Positions 58,060-64,000 of a stretch of DNA of 64,000 bases are shown in pieces; the first letter of the stretch is position 1; every line of letters begins with the position of its first letter. The notes beneath the pieces are model-generated. The model was not told the DNA's origin and did not search any database. It saw nothing but the letters and a program-made list of their open reading frames with translations. Origin of the DNA: Gnetum montanum (taxonomy: Eukaryota; Streptophyta; Gnetopsida; Gnetales; Gnetaceae); the NCBI GenBank assembly GCA_015680685.1, contig MNCI01003327.1:82200-146199 (forward strand), in the 5' to 3' direction. The translations under genes and the position numbers were made by a program.

Positions 58060-59605
58060 TCGAGTTGGCAATGGCCTCCCCCATGACTAGGGATTTTTTC
58101 ACTATGGTTGAACTTGATATTTTTGTATGAAATTTGGATGTAACATTCCTCTCCAATGCTCATGTAAATGTGACAAAATTGGGCATTGGCCTTTGGGGTG
58201 ATTGTATAGACAGATGTTGCATTGATATGTGAAGTTGGTAGTTGAGTTCTTATTCTTATTATCTTTTGATTATTGCATGGTGTCTTGTCCTGTCTCTTGA
58301 TTTGGCATAGTTGTACCTCTACTATTGTTAGCATATTCTTCGTATTTTCTGTGCACCCACTCCATCATCTTATTAATATTTGCCCTGATTTCATCTAGTG
58401 ATTGTTGCATTGGCAAAGGTAGAAATGGTTGCACTTCCTCAAGGTGAGTTGATTTCTCCTCTTTATGGTTATGAACCTTTGCTAATTCGAGATTTTGGTC
58501 CCACTAAGAGTTTTTAACATTCTCCCATTTAGCGATTTCTCCTTATTCTTTTTCTACCCACTTAATAAGTTCTTGGAGTTGATGGATTTGTAGCTCGTAT
58601 AGTTGACCTTAGGAATACATCCCTAGGGTTTCCCTTGTTTCATTACGGAGCCCATCTATGATATGGTACATTTGCCTCTTCTCGAAGAACCCATGGCCTG
58701 GGTATTTTTTTTAACAGTGCATAATATCTTTCTAAGGCCATGTCCAAGGTTTCATGTTGCCCTTGTTTCCATTCTTGGATTTGTCTCCTCAAGGCCAATA
58801 CTCTAGCATAGGTTTGATATCATTTAGTAAAGAGTTCTACTATTGTTGGCCAACTACGGATTGATTTTGGTTTTAAGGATCTATACCATACTTTTTCTTG
58901 GCCAACAAGTGTTATAGGAAAGAGCTTAAGTTTTTTCCACCCATTATCGATATTATTCCATACATAGGCATCATAGAAGGCTTGTATATTCTGTTGTGGA
59001 TCTAAATCATAGCCTCTTATGAACTTGGGAAAGTTGTTTAAATCAAGTTGGGGTAGACAACTTTTTTTGTGATGCCTGTAGGATATTTGAATGGCCTCTT
59101 GTATAGGCATTAGGCTCTTAGGGGCCAATAGGGATTCATGACCACTAAGTAGGTTGTGAGTTTGTGAGTTGAGATGATGTTGTGCCTATTCATGTTGGCA
59201 TTCTCGATTTTCTTTGTGAGCTCGATTTTTAGTTCTATGCCAATCCCTTGAAAGATAGTCATTTGTGTCATAATCTAATGTTGAAGGAGTAGACGAAGAG
59301 AAAGAACTGAAAAACTTGTCTTGACTTTTGTAAGTTTTCCAATCATCCCCTAACGGATTCTTGTTAGTTATTGAGAAGGTCCTAGGCTTTTCAAGCCTCC
59401 TCGTTCTATGGGTTGTCCCCTCCTTACTAGAGGTGTCAGAGTTGGTTGACAAGAATCCTTGAGTATCATTGGGATACTCATGAACATATGGAATTCCTGC
59501 ATCAAGTTAAGTACTCCAAACCTTTTCTTCATCATATAATTCGTTGGTTGTCCAATGAATTACCTCACTAGTTGTGGCGTTAGCATAGTCTTGTGAGAGA
59601 GACAT
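58060..59605 (-). pseudogene. A4 gag
   Basis: The ATG on the minus strand at 59,605-59,603 opens the frame 140 bases after the LTR. The capsid-type core lies at 59,128-58,820 (NFPKFIRGYDLDPQQNIQAF, then KVWYRSLKPKSIRSWP) and continues to about 58,500 (RYYALLKKYPGHGF, near 58,700). A Cys/His knuckle CNICLYNHPKGQCPI lies at about 58,230-58,185. Stops occur at about 59,510, 58,615, 58,555 and 58,505. It follows the plan of Athila/Tat gag but is distinct from GyB gag. Confidence 0.75.
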
Positions 59606-59725
59606 TATTGTGAGTGGTGTGTGACTTAATTGAATTGAATTTAATTTATTTTATAAAGTATATATCATGAATACTTTGTTACAGCGATCTTGAATGATGT
59701 AACTAATCTAAATAACTAGCACCAT

Positions 59726-59743
59726 CCTTGAAAATGATGCCAA
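59726..59743 (-). promoter_or_regulatory. A4 primer-binding site candidate
   Basis: The minus strand reads TTGGCATCATTTTCAAGG directly after the 5' LTR. It differs from the GyB/GyC site, so another tRNA is implied. It resembles the TTGGCGCCGTTGCC layout of Athila sites only loosely. Confidence 0.45.
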
Positions 59744-60606
59744 TGATGAGTGGCAAGGTACCCCCTACACCCAACCATACGAATATAAGCATTTCACACA
59801 TGATTCGGTCGAACTCTGCAGATGGGCTAGTTGTGGTATCTAGGTAGTTACTCATTGATTGTAGTTTGCTATCTTCCCATATGGACTAGTATCTGCTTTC
59901 TCACATATGGTTTAGTCCAAAGTGAGGTGTATGATATGGTCCTAAACTAGTGCTACTCCTAAAGGCAATAGAAAATAACTTTAATTAAGCTAAGAGGAAA
60001 AGGGAGAGAGAGTTAAGCTAATAGGACATAGGGGGAGAGAATCTAAACTAGCCTAAGTGCAATTAGCATCTGTTCCTTAATCATCCATACACATCTTGGA
60101 TCTCGTGTACTACTACTACTAGGATTACCAAGCGCATATCCTAGGTACGCTATTGGGATACCAAGTAGTCACACTTAAATGCTCATGATTATGTCATACT
60201 CATTTCACATTTACTAACAACGATAGGAGTTGAGGGTAAATAAGTATTAAGTAAGAAAGTGATGAATAACAATTAAATAATTAAACAAAGTGAATGCTGC
60301 AATGATGAAGTAATCTCAATCTTTATTTTCGATCATGTGCATGTCTAAGTATGTCACACTCAAATAAAGGTGTCGTACAATTACAATCATCACATTGTGG
60401 GCATGCACTGGGGAAAAAGGGTTGAGAAGAACTAAAAATGAAAACTAACTTCTAATTGAACTACTGACTCCTTGTGCCTACATGTGTATTTATAGGCCCA
60501 CACAGGAGTCACGATATCTTGTATCTGATATCACTAGCCAGGCCACGATATTGCATACTCGAGATCGTGGGTCCGATATCGGAGCTTAATGAATCATGAT
60601 TCATTA
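59744..60606 (-). repeat. A4 5' LTR
   Basis: Opens TGATGAGTGGCAAGGTACC and closes CATGATTCATTA (CA mutated to TA). Same blocks as 51,444-52,335. Followed by GGTGG, partner of the left target duplication. Confidence 0.87.
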
Positions 60607-61620
60607 GGTGGGGAATCTTTATAAAGCTAGGATGGTTGCTAAAGGTTACAATAAAAAACTAGGAATTGATTTTACAAAAATACTTTCTCCCTTTGTTAAG
60701 CATTCTTCTATTCAAATTGTTCTTTCATTGGTTGCTAGTATAGATTTAGAATTATAATAGTTAGATGTTAAAATAGTTTTTCTACATGGTGATTTAAATG
60801 AAGAAATCTATATGCATCAACCACAAGGGTTTGTTGATCAAAATAGACCTCATTATGTGTGTCACTTAAGAAAAAGCTTATATGGTCTAAAATAGGCTCC
60901 TAAGTAGTGGTACAAAAAATTTGATTCTTTTATTCACAAAATGGATTATTGTAAGAGTGATCTTGATAATTGTTTTTATTTCTCAAGTGATAAAAATAAA
61001 TTTGTAATTTTGTTGTTATATGTAGATGATATGTTAATTGTAGGAAATGATATATAGAAAATAAAACAACTTAAAATAGATATGAGTAAATAGTTTGCTA
61101 TAAAGGATTTAGGATAGGCCAAAAGAATTATTGGAATGCATATTTCTAGAGATAGAAAGAAAAACAAATTATAGCTTAGTCAAAGTAACAATATTGGAAA
61201 AGTGTTGGAACATTTTAATATGTCAAAAATAGAACCTGTAAGTACTTCTTTGGTTTCTCATTTTTAATTATCTAAGAAAGATTATCTAAATACAGAAAAA
61301 GAAATTTCCAAAGTAAAATATATTCCATATACTTTTTTTTTGTTCATTCTTTAATTTATGCTATGGTGTGCACTCGTCTAGATATAACATATGCAATTAG
61401 TGTTGTTGGTAGATATATGAATAATTATGGTTGGAACCATTGGCTTCTTATGAAATGGATTCTTAGATACTTAAAGAGAACCCAATCTACCTATTTATGT
61501 TTTGAAAATATGATTTGAATATTTGTGGTTTTGTGGATGCAAATTTTGTAGCTAATTTAGATATTAGATATTCAACTATAGGTTATGCTTTTGTTTTAGG
61601 TGGTGTTGCAGTAAGCTAGA
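60607..61620 (+). pseudogene. Copia RT and RNase H start (decayed)
   Basis: Resumes the Copia polyprotein after A4. NLYKARMVAKGYNKKLGIDF at 60,617-60,676, [18 protein letters not shown] at 60,780, YGLK-TAG-APK-TAG-WYKKF at 60,882, LLLYVDDMLIVGND (catalytic Asp pair) at 61,012 and TRLDITYAISVVGRYM at 61,373. RNase H begins with ANFVANLDIRYSTIGYAF (about 61,540) and stops at GGVAVS, where A5 is inserted at 61,621. Gln codons of the RT signature have become TAG. Confidence 0.9.
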
Positions 61621-62588
61621 TGATGAGTGGCGAGGTACCCCTATGCTTAACCATACGAATATGAGTGTTTCACACACGATTCGGTCGAAATCCAAGGACT
61701 AAGTGCTTATGCACCCTTATGGAACAAGGATGGGTTGATTGATCATTGTCTTCTCAAACTTACTCGTATGTCATGATTGTATGGTTAAGTAAGCTTGAGG
61801 CATATGATTTTTATATATTTTATGTTTTTATGTCCTGTGTTAATTGGAAAAGAGAGAGATAACTAGGTGACTAATTTAACGTAACTATTTATTAACTAAG
61901 TTCTAACTAATCCTAACACAAGCATCCATTCCCACTTGCTGTACACATCCTAAACCAATACAACACTGCTAGGATTACCAAACACTAATCGTTACTAGGT
62001 TACCAAGCATTACACATGTGCTCGAAGTGGTTGTGCTTGTGTAATTTAATAATTTTCATAATTGATCAAAATGAATTGCTATGATAATAATAGAAATGCA
62101 AAGTTCATAAAATAAAATAAAATAAATGCATAAAAAAATAAAATAAAATAAATGCATAAGAAAACAAATCTCAAGTGTTGCAAGGATGAATCAAAGAGCT
62201 CGTCTTTATTGCCGTATACAAGGTGTGCTCAAGTACACAATGCTCGAATAAAGATCCATCCACACTTAGACCTCCTACTACAGGCACTTGGAAAATACTC
62301 TAACTTTCAAATAGACTACAAGAGTTTTACTACTTGACTGCTAAAAAGGCTTCTCCCCAATTGTGTGCCTGGGCATTGTATTTATAGGCTTGGGAGCAAC
62401 TACTCTAATAATTAGAGTAACCGATCTAATAATTAGAAAAATTGCTAAAGCAACCACTAGAGTAACCACTCTAATAATTAGAATAACTACTAGAGTAACC
62501 ACTAGAGTAACCACTCTAACAATTAGAGTAATCGCTAGAGTAACTACTCTAATAATTAGAATAACTACTAGAGTAACCACTCTCATCA
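61621..62588 (-). repeat. A5 3' LTR with novel U3 array
   Basis: Shares the ACTAAGTGC... block with A2 but has, instead of GATATC motifs, an array of CTCTAATAATTAGA(G/A)TAAC units at 62,400-62,585 beside the TATA box (minus GCCTATAAATAC, about 62,377-62,388). Confidence 0.82.
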
Positions 62589-63938
62589 TACCTCCATGAC
62601 TAAATGAAAACTCATCCTCGAGTATAGAAGACAAGAAACAAGTTCTTTACAAAATATTTGGAAGGTATGGGATTATTAACTAACTGAAAACTGACGGTGG
62701 AATGGGATGATAAACTTAACATGCCTAGTGAATGGATCAATAAGCATATTACAACATTAGTGTTCATGATCATTGTGGTAAACACTCGTACATAACTAAC
62801 AACCAAGCCTTTGTTTGGTAGCTTGTAGAGAAAGAGAGAGAAAGAAAATGAAGTGTGTTTTTGCTAATGCTAAGATTGCGCCTTCTGTTGTTTATCCATA
62901 GCCATGCCACTAGACTTGCTCCTTTTGTAAATACTTTAGTTCCAGTTCATCCTAAGTGCTTCCTCCAAGCATAGTCCATTGTTTGTATGATCACCATCTG
63001 CACATAAAACATATTTACAAATGAGAAAGGATAGATAAACCACAGTGCATTTGATACCTTGCCTCAATATGAAGCACATTGGATGAGTTGTGGTTATGGT
63101 AGAAACTAGTTTGGAGATTTATCATAGGTGACTACCCAAGGTGTAGGGGTTAGGCGAATAGTAAAATGGAGAAAATTGAAAAATTTATGCTAGGGCCCCC
63201 ACAACTAAGAGCAAACCTCTAGTAGCTATAAGATGGAAAAATATGAGGAATAAGAAAGATTGGAAAAAATAATAATGGCAATGCCAATAAAATGGATGTC
63301 ATGGATGGGGATGAAACAAGAGATGATTGATTGTAGGAAATGTTTAAGGAAAAGAACTTAACAATTGCATCAAAAAGGAATGCCAGTAGATCCTCCCCAA
63401 AGCAGGCTCATGCCTTTTATGCCCTGACAAACCCACAAACCAAAGACTCCATAGGTTCTAGCAATGTCATTTGGAAGCAAGAGTTAAAAACTTACCCACA
63501 AGAATTCACCAAAGCAAAACAATGCATCAACCCATAATGGACTAATGATAAAACCAACAATGAGGTGGAAAATGGGAAGAAACATGGAGAGGAGAGAATG
63601 GAATGAAATCCCAACAACAAGGTTATGTAAAGCCCCTTGTGTATTTCATGGTTAAGATGACTAAGTAGAACTTCATCCCAAATCCAAACTCAAACCAACC
63701 ACATTCAATGACCTCAAATCAATACACCTAGCCAATCCATCCTCTTGAAGTAACAAGAATTTCTTCACAAAGAGTAACCACCATCCCGAGGAGAGCAAGA
63801 TGGAGAAGTAAGAAGTGAGAAAGGGCCTTAGCTAGAGGGAACCTTCAAGCATGGGTAACATGTCTTTCCAATTTCATAACCAATGCTTGTAGCACATATT
63901 GCTTTATTATGTCTAAGGGGTGTGCTTTGAATTTTCAC

Positions 63939-63950
63939 TTTTCTCTTTCT

Positions 63951-63999
<49 letters not shown>

Positions 64000-64000
64000 G
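63939..64000. repeat. (CT)n microsatellite
   Basis: CTCTCT repeats interrupted by TTT at the right edge of the window, within the A5 interior. A2 has TTTTTTTTCTTTT at the corresponding place (6,300), so the tract expanded after the copies parted. Confidence 0.9.

Larger units (their letters stand above)
51444..60606 (-). mobile_element. A4: pol-less family A Gypsy element inserted in Copia RT
   Basis: Complete minus-strand element: 5' LTR 59,744-60,606, primer-binding site, gag, intermediate ORFs, env-like ORF, coiled-coil ORF, polypurine tract, 3' LTR 51,444-52,335. The Copia RT frame is continuous on either side. No RT, RNase H or integrase motif was seen in the 7.4-kb interior, so it is non-autonomous. 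A2, which has an integrase and matching ends, could represent the autonomous partner. Confidence 0.85.
61621..64000 (-). mobile_element. A5: family A element, 3' end only (continues past window)
   Basis: LTR 61,621-62,588 opens TGATGAGTGGCGAGGTACC and closes CTCTCATCA, followed by polypurine complement TACCTCCATGAC. The interior to 63,950 matches A2 5,016-6,300. Orientation is minus, so gag and pol should lie beyond 64,000. The only frames seen lie in repeat sequence. Confidence 0.82.

Noticed and set aside
62341-62634. 97-codon minus-strand frame rich in Val/Thr/Ile
   Set aside because: It is the translation of the A5 U3 hairpin array.

Overview
This window looks like nuclear DNA of a seed plant with a large, repeat-rich genome. 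It holds nested LTR retrotransposons, one spliced host-type gene of the plant serine carboxypeptidase-like (SCPL) family, tRNA-derived repeats, AT-rich spacer, and assembly gaps (N). The repeat load suggests a gymnosperm or another giant-genome plant, but the species cannot be fixed from the sequence. There is no sign of bacterial, organellar or viral-genome organisation. Family names used here (A, GyB, GyC, D) are my own labels.

Layout. 1-1,677: no recognised gene. 1,678-42,723: a nest several layers deep. The oldest layer is a tandem of plus-strand family A remnants (internal tail, LTR 2,306-3,108, coiled-coil ORF remnant, LTR 41,855-42,723). Into the coiled-coil ORF went a minus-strand family A copy (A2: LTR 4,226-5,015; 5,016-6,464; 39,320-41,075) that keeps only integrase and its 3' side. 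Into A2 went GyB (6,465-39,319), a Tat/Ogre-like Gypsy element with gag, protease, RT, two RNase H domains and integrase. Into GyB went a solo LTR (D, 10,108-11,710) and a related element GyC (19,561-31,979, target duplication CCCTT). 42,724-45,125 is AT-rich spacer with two tRNA-like repeats. 45,126-47,931 (minus) is the SCPL gene, apparently cut short. 48,850-61,620 is a decayed Copia element split by a pol-less family A element (A4, 51,444-60,606) and cut again by A5 (61,621 to the window end).

How the parts relate. GyB and GyC both carry, between protease and reverse transcriptase, a long gene on the opposite strand with several introns. The protease-RT interval is where Ogre elements are known to have an intron. 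The antisense gene is conserved between the two elements, has a domain resembling the 'putative plant transposon protein' domain, and begins with an exon that resembles part of an FCP1/HAD phosphatase fold. GyC has lost everything from RT to near the end of integrase but kept gag, protease and the antisense gene. A4 carries an ORF of similar character in the sense orientation, in the env-like position between gag/pol and the 3' LTR.

Other themes are family-specific palindromic motifs filling each LTR U3 and leader, short arrays around a TTAAACT core at the borders of the antisense gene, a strong excess of TAG stops at expected Gln or Trp codons, and several assembly scars. No intact protein-coding retroelement gene remains except some long partial ORFs.
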